A stretch of 64,000 nt of DNA from Leptasterias polaris (taxonomy: Eukaryota > Echinodermata > Asteroidea > Forcipulatida > Asteriidae). Made by a program: the position numbers and the translations under genes. Below are positions 45,471 through 57,613 of this stretch, piece by piece. The stretch covers positions 3,968,001 through 4,032,000 of the forward strand of contig JAZGTN010000035.1 of the NCBI GenBank assembly GCA_037783415.1. The letters run 5' to 3'. Position 1 is the stretch's first letter. Each line of letters begins with the position of its first letter. The notes below the pieces were generated by a model. It was not told where the DNA came from. It ran no database searches and was given only the letters and a program-made list of their open reading frames with translations.

Positions 45471-45739
45471 GTATATAATGTTCATTTTGTCTTGTCCTGC
45501 ACTTTTATTGCACCACTGGTCATGGCGTCACGCACAGCACATCATCCCAGTTTAGCTGTCACCGGCTGCAAAGGGGAATACTCCATCAAGTATCCAGGTA
45601 TCAAGTATTTACATACTATGCATTGCATGCTATGGAAGTTATATACTAGACACTGGCCGGTAGTTTACATTCGCTGACAACAATATTTGGGAACAGGGAA
45701 AAAACAGAAACTGTCTTAATTGTAACACAACAGGTTTAT

Positions 45740-45916
45740 AACATACCTTTAGATTATACTCCTGTTGGTGAGCAATCGGGTCAACCTCCACGTCTAAAGG
45801 ATGAACATCGAGGGGACATTTTCCAGACGATCTAGAACCAACGGAAGTGAACACTGTGAGTGTCAGCCCACGACACAGTCGTCAAGTATTCTCATCTCGA
45901 ACTAGAGAGGGCGCTC
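45740..45916 (-). other. duplicated 5'-exon/promoter-like module, copy 2
   Basis: Minus-strand counterpart of 4311-4495, from GCGCCCTCTCTAG to TATAATCTAAAG|GTATGTTA. Here the last part forms an open frame of 36 codons from an ATG at 45854-45852 (MFTSVGSRSSGKCPLDV at the start, ending Glu-Tyr-Asn-Leu-Lys) up to the donor. It could be a first coding exon, but copy 1 does not preserve the start and no next exon is found: downstream on this strand lies LINE sequence. Confidence 0.4.
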
Positions 45917-45929
45917 CGAAATGTAAATA

Positions 45930-47340
45930 AATAAACGGGGATGCTGGTTCCACCCCCACCCCCACCCCCAACAGTTTTGCTCATAGCCTATGAGTATTAA
46001 AGGCGAAGCCCTTATCTGGAAAAAGGTGGATTTATTTCAATTACATTTTGCTAATGTTATAGGTTTTGTTGTTAAACCATGCCATTTTAATTTCTAATAA
46101 TTCTTTTTTAGAAAATGTAGGCCTAACTTGACACAAAAATGAACATAAAGTATTTGTGTGGGCTAGTTTTGTTCTCAACTCACTTCCGCTGTTTTTAATT
46201 CTTTTACATTTGAGGTACTGAATCAATTTCTTTTTAGTTTATTATACTCAGTTTTAATCATATATTTTTTCAATGGTAATCAATTTGACGTAAAAGTCAA
46301 TTTTCAACAGTTCTCAGAATAGGCCAATGGCCTACAAGTTTTCGAAACTAATTAATTCACTCTTTGTGGGTTGATTGATGCCCAAGTCAGTGTCAGTGAG
46401 TGGATGTATAGCTGGGCCTTCCTGATCCTGACTACAGCCGTGTTAGACTCGTGTAGTCGCTTTACCTGCTGCATCATCTCCTTTCAGTGACTGAGCGGCC
46501 AGCAAGTCTCCAACGTTTTCCATCAAGCCTCGGTTTCGGTACATTGATTTGAATCGAAGAAAAACAAAATGGCTGCACATAAGTCAATCACTGGTACCAG
46601 AATCTACAAAAACAGGCAAATTAAATTCACAAAATGTGATCCAAAATGTTTTGTGGAAGTTCCATGTTGTTTCATAATCAAACATCATTTACGATTATAA
46701 TAATTCATCATTTGATCCAAAACAGATTTACGCTAATTTTTACTCAAAAATGAAACTTTACAGAAATAAATTCGTGATTGAGGATAAGCTCAACAAAGTG
46801 TTAATCTCAGTTCAACCTCGAGGCCAACCCCCTCGCATGGCAAAACACTGCTGGGTTTTTTCTACTTCATTTGAAAAATATTTGTCGTGGCAAAAAGTAA
46901 TCAGTGACACTATAAATACGACATCAATAAAAACTCATTCTTACAGTCAAGCAAGAACAGCGAACTCATTTCAATTTCTGCATAATCCCCTCGTCGATTT
47001 ATTTGTGTAGTTGCTGCGAGGGTGTGACTAAAAGTACAGGTCTATTATGTTCGTGAATTACAGGCAATATCAACGCTGGATATTTGGGCTTGTTAAAATA
47101 AGCAGAGAAGCCAGGCGTGCTGGTCGCTTTGATTGAAATGCGATGAGTTGCGTTCTTCCCTTAGAGTCTGATGAAATTAATGTTCATTCGGTGACATCTT
47201 CATAAGAATCATTCCCTTTATATTTCATTCAGCTAAACAGGGAACTCGAGAACAAACAAAGCGGTACAAATTGTTTTGTGGGAGATTCAAGCACTACAAA
47301 AGGCAAAATCAAACAATTTAATATAAAGCAGAAAAGTAAG
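45930..47340. other. no gene recognised
   Basis: AT-rich sequence. An ATG in a good context (ACAAAATGGC at 46565-46574) opens about 43 codons without recognisable features. A CCACCCCCACCC tract lies near 45951. Confidence 0.4.
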
Positions 47341-47344
47341 ACCG

Positions 47345-47440
47345 CCAACATTAGTTGCGAGAGCTCAAGTTGGTAGAGCGCCGGCACGTTAATCTGGATG
47401 TCGCATGTTCAAGACCAACTCTAGTTAACCTGTTCTTTGT
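47345..47440 (+). mobile_element. tRNA-like SINE head
   Basis: GCTCAAGTTGGTAGAGCGCCGGC (A-box arm), TTAATCTGGATGTC and GCATGTTCAAGACC (imperfect B box) mimic a tRNA, but the acceptor stem does not pair and the B box is mutated. Confidence 0.5.
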
Positions 47441-47985
47441 AAACAAAATTATCAAGATTAACGACAGTAATCTATTAATTTGTTTGTGGTCAGAATATTC
47501 CAATACACTCGATGTGCATCTAAGGCCCTTTTGGAAACCGAGGCTGTGGTGGTTCCTCTTAAAGCCACGCAAGGAACTGACGGAGCCTAAACAAGAGCAC
47601 AGACCCAAACTGTGGTTTCGATTGTTTCGATTGAAAAGGAACTTTGACTGAGATGTCCTACAGATGTCATTTTCATACCATCTATAATATTCTTTATAAC
47701 CGTAATAAAACCTGTATTCGGACAGAACCTCCATACAAACCTAAGTATTGTACTCTAAAATGAACACTGATTAAGGTGTCCGAACCAACGGACACGACGC
47801 TCCATCAGACCCGCGCCGTTAATTAGAAGCAATCTTCCCACCAAGCTCCTCACTACAAAGATGACAAATGCGTTTTCAAAATGACTTTGGTCTGTAATAT
47901 TGCTTTTCACCGACTCGGGAAATGCTACCTCACGGATGAGATCAGACTCGATTCATTTTCATTTTCTTGGACGGCAAAAATTCCC

Positions 47986-48357
47986 TTAAAGGCACTGAAC
48001 ACGTTTTGTAATTGTCGAAGACCAGTATTCTCACTTGGTGTATCCCATTGCATAAAATAACAAGCCTGTGAAAATTTGGGCTCAATTGGTCATTGAAGTT
48101 GCAAGAAAATGATGAAAGAAAAAACACCCTTGTTGTACAAATTAGTGTGCTTTCAGATAGGAATAAAAGGCTTCTGGCCAGAAGTCTTTTATTATTTTAG
48201 TGAGAAATTACCTCTTTCTCAAAAACTACGTTACTTCAGAGGGAGTCGTTTCTCACAATGTTTTATACTATCAACAGCTCTCCGTTGCTTGTTACCAAGT
48301 AAGTTTTTATGCTAATATATATTTTGAGTAATTACCAAACGTGTACAGTGCCTTTAA
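47986..48357. mobile_element. AAAGGCACTG-family MITE
   Basis: TTAA-bounded (47986-47989 and 48354-48357), with ends TTAAAGGCACTGAACACG and CGTGTACAGTGCCTTTAA and the full set of internal landmarks. Confidence 0.88.
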
Positions 48358-48628
48358 ATGAATGCACACAAATCAAATTATCGTTCTTAAGTTGACGTTC
48401 TAATAATATTCTGACCTACTCAATCGAATGTTACAAACCGTTTAAAACTAAAATTGAGAAATCCGGGCTGCTTATAGGGCGCCCTCAGGAAATCATGCAC
48501 AGAGCAGAATGTCCTTGAAACGACATATTATTTTATTATGCTGACGAGTGACTAAAAATGCTCAGAATGGCCCTTGATTCAAACTTTTTATTTATGAAGT
48601 AATGGACCCATCATTTACAAAATAACTT

Positions 48629-48812
48629 TGGCATCTGAAAGCACACAAATTTGTGCAACAAGGGTGTTTTTTCTTTCATTATTTCCTTGCAACTTCGATG
48701 ACCAATTCAGCCCAAATTTTCACAGGTTTGTTATGTTATGCATAATGTTGGGATATACACCAAGTGAGAATACTGGTCTTTGACAATTACCAAACGTGTC
48801 CAGTGCCTTTAA
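48629..48812. mobile_element. half copy of the AAAGGCACTG-family MITE
   Basis: Only the half from GGCATCTGAAAGCACAC to CGTGTCCAGTGCCTTTAA is present. The missing half suggests a truncated or recombined insertion 270 bp from the complete copy. Confidence 0.85.
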
Positions 48813-49429
48813 GCTGTCCTTAATGTCAGTAAATACTATACATGCACTTTTTAATAACACATGAAGGGACCTGACTAATTCCTTTCAGCCTCGATTTGGT
48901 TCCATAGCGTTAACATGAAAGAAATATACGATGGCTGCAACATTATGACCACACCAACAGGTTCTTTCTCGTTAATTGGCACAAACCGCAAAACCACGCA
49001 GCATATTCATCGTACTAATTATTGAAATATATTTGAGTGGAGTATTGGACACCTGACTTTACGTGGAATTTTCAAGTGGAGTGGAATTACCAAGATCAGT
49101 TATAATCGCCTACTAAAAAGTGCATCTATACTATTATTAAAGTCATTATAATGTACTTGATACCGCCGTGAGGAACGGAGCCGCTAAGGTGGGTCCCCAA
49201 GCCACATTGAAGATAAATTTGTTCAGGCATTTTCTCCATTATGCATCCACCCCTGAGAGTTCGTGGAAACCCGTTAAGTGATTAAAACAAAAATCGCTGT
49301 CAATGCAATGCATTACGCTTCATTATAGCGGCAGGGAACCATGCAAATAGTGGCAGAAACCTGGCTCTTTAGCGCAATGTTTTATACACCTTTTTCAAGC
49401 TCCCTGTATACTGCTGTAAGTCATAATTA
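48813..49429. other. no gene recognised
   Basis: Non-coding; nothing identifiable. Confidence 0.4.
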
Positions 49430-49739
49430 TATAGACCTTTACATTGTTGATAAACAAAGTGCGCCGGTTGGCATGGACGGCCGAATGAGAGCAAAACATT
49501 CAATCGTATTAAAAAATGTTTTGACCAAATTCGACATTTTCTGTAAAGATTCATGTACTGAAATACCTTCCATGATTGGTTGATTTGTTTCCAACAAATT
49601 CAAAACTTTTTTTTGAATATTTGTGTAACATTGCTACAAACTATGGCTATCTGTTTTTTATTTGCAGTTATGGCTTTCCATAGTTTTCCAACCTCTGTTG
49701 GCAAAAACTCGGGCTGTGACGTTGCAATAGAAAGGTCTA
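49430..49739. mobile_element. MITE with TATAGACCTT ends, copy 1
   Basis: Ends ATAGACCTTT and AAAGGTCTA are inverted. Interior blocks such as CATGATTGGTTG, GTTTCCAACAAATTCAAAAC, GCTTTCCATAG and TGTGACGTTGCAATAGAA match 60179-60474 in inverted orientation. Confidence 0.75.
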
Positions 49740-50650
49740 CAAAATAAATTTTCCTATTGAAACACCCGGACTATTTCACCCTCAAGCCTTGGTTTGGTTG
49801 AAATATATATCAAGGTTGGAATGTGAACAAAGATACACCGAGGTTCCACAATAACGGTCTATAACCCAACCAGCCAAAATCGAGTTTACCTGTAGTTGGA
49901 AGGTTCGAGTCCGGTCCCCATGGGTTCTGTTTTAGTTTACTTCCCCCATAAAATCTATGTTTATTACGAGGACTTTGATCATGAATTCATAAATGGATGT
50001 CTAATCAGAAACATGACTCTCCATAGTACAATCTATCTACCGCTTGCAAAAATTCGTAGCACAAAACATTTGTTATCAAGAAATATAAAACTTATCCAAC
50101 TTCCCTATATATGAATGAACTAATAGAGTTCAAATGTTCATCAGCTTCTCTGTGCCGATGCTGAACTACATATTTATCCAACTATAAAAATCAATTGATA
50201 TGATAATAATTTTAGTATAATAATCATTAGGCTACCACTCAAGACCTCTTAAAACGGAAAGCAGTTTCGTTAAGTGGACTCATTTCTAAGTTCATTTTGA
50301 CCTCTTAAAATACCGCGTGCGTTTAAGCGAACTCCTTTTGAGTGTTATAACGATGCTAAATGCGACGTGAAATACACTTATAACCGGAAGATTCAGAGCT
50401 GGCGGTACAACACAACACATCCAAGCTTGGTGATGGCAAAATGTAGACTTCCGTTTGGGAGTGTTTGAAATACCGCCACCAAAGTTCACTTTAGGAATTA
50501 AAGGTCGCGACTTGAGCGAAGCCTAACGACATCAGAATCTTAACACGATTGGGTATGATTAAACTAACAAGGTCGTCAAAGAAACGCAACCTGTTATTAA
50601 AGTCGTCTTCGAAAAGAGAGATAAACGTAGGGAATCTTTATAGAAAAGCT
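49740..50650. other. no gene recognised
   Basis: Non-coding. GGTTCGAGTCCGGTCCCC at 49903-49920 resembles a lone tRNA-like B box. Confidence 0.4.
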
Positions 50651-50750
50651 AACAAGAGAAAAGGAAATCTGTTGACCATCGTTTTTAGCGCTCGTGTGAA
50701 ACGGGCTCAATAAAGCCCGTTTCACACGAGAATCGGAAACTGAATTTCTC
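50651..50750. mobile_element. short foldback element with perfect 17-bp hairpin
   Basis: CTCGTGTGAAACGGGCT (50691-50707) and its exact reverse complement (50714-50730) are separated by six bases. Weaker inverted similarity (AACAAGAGAAA against TTTCTCTTGCTT) extends outward, suggesting a small palindromic MITE. Confidence 0.65.
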
Positions 50751-51108
50751 TTGCTTATAATGGTTAATATTTGCACAAAGCGGGGGAGAGGAGCGCGTCA
50801 CTCCAGAGGGAAAATTCCTCCCTGATTATTTTATTACTTCTTCAAGATGAAGAGTAGGCCTAAGATTGTAAGGAAACAGAAAAAAGGAGTGACTTTTCTC
50901 GTGGATATAGACTTGAAGTAAATTTGAAGATTTTAAGTAAACTTGAAGATTTGAAATAATTTTATATAATTATGGTAGAACCATGTGCAAATCTCTTTTG
51001 GATTTTGTTTTTCTGGAAAGAAGAGCTGTTGGTACGGTCTTGACGTTTCGATCAGTGTACTCTGCTGGTCTTCATGAGAATGCTAGACTATACTGCTGAT
51101 GCAGGGGC

Positions 51109-51521
51109 TTAAAGGCACTGAACACGTTTGGTAACCATCACCCTTAAAATTAATGGCAATAAAAACGTATTGGTTGGAAGCGTACAGCAGCTTTCGATAG
51201 TAAAAAGCATTTTGAGAAACATTTCACTTCGAAGTAATGTGCTTATGTATAAAATAAATCAGTTTTTATGCCCCAAAATTTGAACCTGAGAAGCGTTACT
51301 GTCAGAAACGTTTCTCAGATTGTGTATTCCTATTAGGGATTCTTCCTGCGTGGAAATATTCGCTCTGGATTATCGGCGACATCTCAAAAACGCGACCACC
51401 TTTTGAAATAAAATTTTCACATGTATAGTTTTGTTGTATATATTATACCTACATTTATAAAGGAATAAAACAATCGAACGGATCCAAAAACCAAAGGTAA
51501 ACTGGTATACTTTGCCTTTAA
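51109..51521. mobile_element. TTAA-flanked MITE, related family
   Basis: Starts TTAAAGGCACTGAACACG like the main family and ends ATACTTTGCCTTTAA, but the interior differs apart from ACGTATTGG, AGCAGCTTTCGATAGTA and TTTTGAGAAAC blocks. It may be a sister family using the same transposase. Confidence 0.75.
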
Positions 51522-52480
51522 ACAGCGCTAGAGGAATGCACATTTGGGCGGGAAGCATTGTGCTTGACCGGTTTAGATTTATTAACTTGGTTTGAGTCTT
51601 TATGCAGAATCAGGAAGAGCATTAGGCCTACAAAGAAGAGCATTAGAGGTGTTTTAAATATGTCACAATTCATAACAAATCTTTAATTCAATTCTGGTTC
51701 AGGATACATAGGGGTTAAATATTCAACAGCCTCTTGGCCCATAAACTTGCTAAGCACAGGAAAATGTACCATAATGGTACACACTGGTTTAAAATGGATT
51801 CCTGCTTAATTTTGCTTAGCTAATAAAAGTACATCTATACGATTTTTCTTTGTGTTCAAACCAAACTGATAAATACGCTCATCATCTCTGATGTGGGAGT
51901 TCCCTAGAGGAGTAAAGCTGACCTCTCCCTTAGACACTTGGCTAGCAGTTAAATGTACAGTCATGGAAGCAGCTGTTGATATTATAAACTATTTTTTAGA
52001 CAGGATTCCCTTCAAAGTACTAGGGTTTTTTGGATAATTTCTGCACCCCAAAACATTTGAATCTGAAACGATTCATGCATGGATCGTTTTACAGATTTCT
52101 GAGGGTTGGTGTCCCAAGTTCCGAATGCTCTGGCCAGAGATGCGGTTGGTACCCGACGTTCTGGATGGATTCGACGTTCTTGTGAAAATATCATGACAGG
52201 GTTTTTTCTGTTTTCTCAGGAAGTAACATGTGACTTTTATTGTATCTTACTTTATGATTTACCTTCACAAAAAGCAACGATACTACCGGTACCTTTAAAG
52301 CATGTGCTTAACATTGGCAAGGACTGAAATATTAATGTTCATAAATTTACACATAACTTAAATGGTATAAATATCAAATAGAAACACTTCCCTTGAAAAT
52401 TGTTTGCCTGAATGCTTTAGTTTTTAGAAATGAGTAAAAGACTTATTTTTGATCTCGGGAGACCAAAATCACATTAGCCT
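51522..52480. other. no gene recognised
   Basis: Non-coding. A fragment at about 51740-51830 (TGCTAAGCACAGGAAAATG, TTTGCTTAGC) recalls the MITEs at 54996-55676. Confidence 0.4.
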
Positions 52481-52484
52481 TTTT

Positions 52485-52625
52485 GAGATTCTGGGGGGAC
52501 ACTATTAAATGAGTGCACTGTTTGGTTTGGGTGTACACATACAACTTCATCCAAACCAAATAGTGCTAGATAGTGAGTGATGTGTCTAACACACCTCAAA
52601 AAAACAGTGCTGGAGTTTTTCACAA
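52485..52625. mobile_element. small MITE with TTTGAGGTGT-like ends, copy 1
   Basis: Central inverted blocks TTTGGTTTGGGTGTACA and CATCCAAACCAAAT, with outer TTTGAGATTC and CCTCAAAAAAA edges. A relative lies at 61430-61595. Confidence 0.5.
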
Positions 52626-52844
52626 TTTTTTCAGTGTAATTCCATTGACCAATTAGGCTTAAACAAAGTCACAAAGAGTGCGGATACTGGTCTTCAATAA
52701 TTACCAATATTGGCTGCGTGTGTAAAGACATATGCTCTAGTTAGTCTAGTATCCAACGGTGGCGGGTTTGACTCTCAGCTGAGGTGTCTTTTCCCACAGG
52801 AAACTCCCTGAGAATATATAAACTATTACAGTGCTTTTTGATGG

Positions 52845-53125
52845 TGTGTCCTGGTCAAGCGGTTAAGAGCACCAGACTCAAGCCCAGGTGTTTCTGATCA
52901 GCAGAGTGTGGGTTCGAGTCCCGGTCATGCCACTTGTTTCCTTGAGAAAGATGCTTTACTGTAAATGCTGTGTACTTCGGATGGGACATTAAGCCGTAGG
53001 TCCTGTGCACTAGGATTAGGTAGTGCAATGAAAAGAACCCAGAACACTTATGGTGGAAGGGGTAGGGGTTAACCCCGGTGTTTCTGGTTCACATAACAGG
53101 TTTCCTAATAGGCTTATGAGCTACA
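52845..53125 (+). mobile_element. tRNA-Leu-like SINE, copy 3
   Basis: TGTCCTGGTCAAGCGGTTAAG (A box), ACTCAAGCCCAGGTG, GATCAGCAGAG, GGTTCGAGTCCCGG (B box) and the standard body with GGATGGGACATTAAGCC and AAAAGAACCCAGAACAC. Confidence 0.9.
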
Positions 53126-54990
53126 GTAATTAAGCATCCTTGCTTTCATTACCAGAAATATAACCGTGTATGTAGAGCAAAGTTTCTTTGAATCAGAGGT
53201 GGGTTCTTTAATGTCATTTTTCTCCAGCAAGATGGAATCATTGCTTCTGACAAGTCAACAGTCCACACCCAAATCCCAATCCTAATTTACACAATGCATA
53301 TTAAACAATAAACATAATGCTTAAATGTATACCAGTTTTTAGAATCAAGAACGTAACTGACGATGTTAATCAGCACAGCAGTCCTGAGACTGAACTTCTA
53401 CCTTTTCAAGGACTGGAATTATTCTGAAAAAACTATGTTGTTTTAAAATGTCGCAATGAAACTAAAATGAAACAATAGAAACACCTGAAGGAGAAAGATG
53501 GTAGATTGTGCATCATTTGCAGACATACAAATATGTACTTCCAAGTTACTACAAAATAACTTACTTGACTGAAAGTACATTATTATTCCCAAGTATCCAG
53601 TGAAATCAATTTGTCTGCATTATTTCAATTTAAAGAAAAGTGCAAATTTGAGTCATTTTGAAGCAGTGGTCGGCCGACCATCATTTACAGTGCGAGTTTT
53701 AAGAGCCGTTTCGCAGTCTAAAGTTGTCACCATTTGCTATTTCTTTTCTTGGCAGTCACGGGCGCACAAAGATTAACAAGTTGGTGACAAGATATTTCAT
53801 ACTAGGCCCCTATATCCCACCCCACAAATACATATTTTCTCAAAACACACAATTACCAAAGATGTAATTTCCCCTGAAGAAATTTAAAATACAACAGTTC
53901 TGTGACATCCTTTTCTTAGTATAAGCAAATTTGGTGGAGGATTAAATCTGTTGACCCATGGGTTGCTTGTCAAATTTGTAAAAATATAGCCTGTCTGCGT
54001 CTCAACATGCAAAAAGGGCCTCACTGCATGCTGTACTCAGATGAGCTATATCTACAAAACTCCACCTGCGCTTGTGGGTTAACTAATAATATCAAAACTG
54101 CAAGAAAAGCATCATACACCAGCAGTGGGCAAAGTCACCCATGCTAGCTAGACAACGCTTCTCCATAGACCAATACTAACCATAGCAATATACAAAATAT
54201 ACATATACTTATTCTCAGTACATAATATCCCTACCTATACCTTGTACCTATACCATAAAAATTATCAACAGAACATAGCGTTTACATCAAGAGATATTTT
54301 ATGAAAGCAAAGAATGCCCATTATATGTTATACTCTGTCAAAGCCGTACCAAATTGAATTTTCCAAATTCATTTCCCACCGTTTGGGTCCCTGACCTCTC
54401 TAGATTATTACTGATATAAGATCATAAGTTAATACGTTTAGATATAGGTTAGAACCACACTGGTAGATTAGAAGATGTCTGTGTTTTAAACGACCTAAAA
54501 AGCTCATTGTTTTCTATACTGGTTTTTACCATACAATGGATATTGCAATGGAAACAGACAAATGTATTTGCCTAAAATTGACAGAGGGCGCTGTTTGAGA
54601 TGTCAAGCAGGCATAACATGCGCTATTGACTCCAATTCACCTGGCGTCATCACTCCACCATAAATCTTGAATTCTGTGTTACTGTGCATAGTGCATTTTA
54701 GACAATGTGAATGTTAGCCACTCCCAAAATGGCAGACAATGGGCAGACTGTGACACCCGTGCAAAGGATCTAGATAAAATACCTACTATTGTTTCTGTGG
54801 ACAAGCAAAAACATGCCTCTATCACTCAGTACATGTAGGTGGTTGGTAGCAGATTTCAGGTTTTATTTTTAAATTTTTACAGAATGCTGGTGGTTAATAA
54901 TGGAAGGAAAACACAAGGCTGAATCCTTGACAATAAATCAGTTCGAAAATTCATTCACAAACAGCTTCAATCAAACCTGTCAATTTTGGC
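53126..54990. other. no gene recognised
   Basis: 1.9 kb of AT-rich, non-repetitive-looking DNA with no supported gene. It is the longest stretch in the window without recognised mobile elements. Confidence 0.45.
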
Positions 54991-54995
54991 CACCT

Positions 54996-55676
54996 GGGCC
55001 CAATTTCATAGAGCTGCTTAAGCAGGCAATAATACTTAACAATTTCCTGCTAAGCAGAAATGAGCAGGGTACCAGTCACAAATGGTACATGTGACATGGC
55101 AGTTTGGCTGGTAACCTTCTTCTGGTAAGCATACTTTTGTTGTGCTTAGCTTATTTTTGTGCTTAAGCAGTTCTATGAAATAGGGCCCCCGATTGAAGAC
55201 AACCTGGACAGATATCGCCAGATTCCCCGGACCAGAGGCCACTTTCATAGAGTTGCTTAACGGCCGATTCTGTGGTTACTGCGCGAGTTTCCTTTTCATA
55301 GCGCTGCTAACTATAAGCACACACAAAAGCATGCTTACCTTCCGGTGCTTACTGTATAAAAATGAATGACATAACAATGCAAATCCATGGTGAACGCGCA
55401 AGCTGGCCGCCTAATGTGCTTGCTAACCTGTGAAATACGCTCTCACTTAAGCAAAGCACCAAAGCTTGCTTATCGTTAAGCAGCGCTATAAATTGACCCC
55501 TTGGCCCAATCTCATACAGCTGCTTAAGCAGAAAAAGTTGCTTAACAATTTCCTACTGATCAAAAACAAGCAGAAGACCAGTCACAGACTATACACATGA
55601 AATTGTATTTCGGCTGGTGACTTTATTCTGGTTAGCAGAAAAGTTTTGTGCTTAAGTAGCTCTTTGAAACTGGGCG
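54996..55676. mobile_element. cluster of three related MITE copies (TTTCATAGAGCTGCTTAAGC)
   Basis: Copy 1 (54996-55188) has inverted ends around TTCATAGAGCTGCTTAAGC and GCTTAAGCAGTTCTATGAA. Copy 2 (about 55239-55500) is diverged, and copy 3 (55502-55676) again has clear inverted ends. They lie directly 3' of GET3, and copy 3 supplies the nearest AATAAA for that gene. Confidence 0.7.
55622..55627 (-). terminator. candidate poly(A) signal for GET3
   Basis: AATAAA on the minus strand about 150 bases past the GET3 stop codon, inside a MITE copy. Motif and distance only. Confidence 0.35.
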
Positions 55677-55777
55677 CTGATGCTTACCACATTAGCAAAA
55701 AACCTGAACACTGTGACCACTTGTCGTTAATCCCTTGAGATTATATTTTACACAGGTCTTAATGTAAAGTCAAGACG

Positions 55778-55927
55778 TCATGTTTTACCCACTTGGTTGT
55801 TTTTCTGGAATCTTTTGTAGGGTTCAATGAGCAATTTAGAGAAATCTTTGATTTTCTCGTCCCCGCGCACTTCACACTGTAGAAGAGGTAGTTTAGTGAT
55901 GTGGAAGTCTTCATAAAGGTCCTCAAT
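55778..55927 (-). CDS. GET3: GET3 ATPase, last coding exon
   Basis: Final 49 codons plus TGA (55780-55778) of the guided-entry-of-tail-anchored-proteins ATPase (ASNA1/TRC40/GET3), which captures tail-anchored proteins in the cytosol and passes them to the ER receptor. The exon follows a TTTCTCAG acceptor in phase 0 and opens [16 protein letters not shown], the conserved block after the zinc-binding region. It continues with [17 protein letters not shown] and EPYK. Metazoan proteins usually end shortly after EPYKPP; here a basic tail ([11 protein letters not shown]) extends it by several residues. It joins the upstream exon at 57614-57823 without a frame break. Confidence 0.9.
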   Translation of the reverse strand: MEDLYEDFHITKLPLLQCEVRGDEKIKDFSKLLIEPYKRFQKNNQVGKT

Positions 55928-57613
55928 CTGAGAAAGTAGATTTAAACAAGGCCATATTTTAAGTTTGAGTTGAACAAAGAATCAACTATAATGGGATCTG
56001 AACCTGTGACCTCCGGATTAACGCACCAGAGCTCTACCAACTTATCTAGCCCTATGATGGCTGTCTCCCTATAACAGTCAGAAGCCATTCAACCTTAACC
56101 ATTTAGAGACCAGTCATTTCCGTATAATCATCACAAAACGCCCAGATATTGCTAATATTGTTAGTTTCTTTATTGAAATTTTGTCTGTAAAAATTTCAAC
56201 ATAAATAAAATGAAAAAGAAAATTTAGGTTCTTGTTTAGAAATTGGTATACTATGTTAACATACTAAATCGGAAAATTTCATATGTGGCCATGACCTTCA
56301 CTTTGACCTCTTTATAGAGGTGAATAGAAGTAGGTTAAACTTTGCGGCCGTTTGCGGCCGCTATGGGCGTTTTGGTACAAGCCGCTTGTGGCCGCTATGG
56401 TCTCTAAAAGGTTAAACTGCCAGTTACCCAGGAATCACACCCAAATTAAGAATACAACTTGGGAAGGGGCAAAACTAGGATCACCTCCCTAGTATTTTGT
56501 CAATATTTTCATTCAAGGGGTGCCAGTTAAAAACTCTTTATAAATGCAGCCAGCTATTCAATCAAGAAATGTTCATGAAAGGCAACCTTTCAAATCACAG
56601 TGCCAGGCAGGGCAGAATCTTGTACTGTGTTACTGGATCTTCACAATCTGACACAGATGAGAAACCGAAAACGAAGAAACCAGCTGAGCAGCTGAAAAGT
56701 TGCCATTGTGAAACTTCAGTCAACATTTATCAAAAGCATTAAGACGCATCCAAATAATTTCAAGGTTCCAGGGTTTTCTTAACATAAAAAAGTAAAACTA
56801 GAACTTTTTGGAGTAAGGTTTTTGTTTTCAATAGGAAGAAGCAACAGTCGTCCTGTACTTTCTTTCGATAAGCCATACTTTTACTGACCAACATGACCAA
56901 GTAAACTTTCAGAAATCAAGGTAAAGTTGCAGATTTTTAGGCAGAATTTTACAATCACGGCATTTTTTTTAGATGTCAAATTTTGACCTTTTGTATAAAT
57001 AAAAAACAAGGAAAGTCTTCAAAGAAAAACTGTGTGGAAATTGCATGAAAGTATGCCTACTGTCTTTGAGCGAAAATTCCAATACTTTCTTTCCACTTAG
57101 CACAAAGTAAAGTATGCTGAGTAAATCTTGATGGCCAAGTCATCAGAGTTTGGATTCGAATCGCGGTTAGACACCTGTGTTCTTGGGCAAGCCACTTAAC
57201 TATAATTGATTCTCTTCACCCAGGAGTAAATGGGTACCTGCAAGGGTAGCAATCTGTGTGCCAACTTGGCTGCCAGTTCTGCATATTCCAAAGGAGTTGT
57301 GATAGTTTCAGGAATTAAAGAGGATTTGAACCTTTGCATGGTGGGAGTAAAATCAGGTGAGGTTTGCGGTGACACCATGTGTATAAATCTCTTTCGAGTA
57401 GTGGTGGTTCTGAGAAGAACCGGTGGTTTGACAACTCAACGTTTCGATCAGTATGCTCTGATCATCTTCAGGAGAATGCGGATTCAAGAATGTTTAATGC
57501 CTAAATGAATAGGGGTAGTAATAGTGTAAGGCACTTTGATACAATGTTTCAAAGGGCCTTATAAATGCCTATTGTTATTAATATTATTTTATTGTAAGTG
57601 GTCGGAAACCTAC
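55928..57613 (-). other. GET3 intron
   Basis: Intron of 1686 bases with consensus donor (CAG|GTAGGT read on the minus strand) and acceptor. It contains a tRNA-like SINE head on the minus strand at about 55998-56060 (TTGGTAGAGCTCTGGTGCG, GGTTCAGATCC), a GCGGCCGTTTGCGGCCGC stretch at 56345-56362, and a SINE fragment at 57128-57260. Confidence 0.7.
57128..57260 (+). mobile_element. tRNA-derived SINE fragment
   Basis: GGATTCGAATCGCGG (degraded B box), then ACACCTGTGTTCTTGGGCAAG, CCACTTAAC and CCCAGGAGTAAATGGGTACC, matching the SINE body seen at 21886. Confidence 0.65.

Noticed and set aside
47345..47440. Possible tRNA gene
   Set aside because: The B box is mutated and the acceptor stem does not pair.
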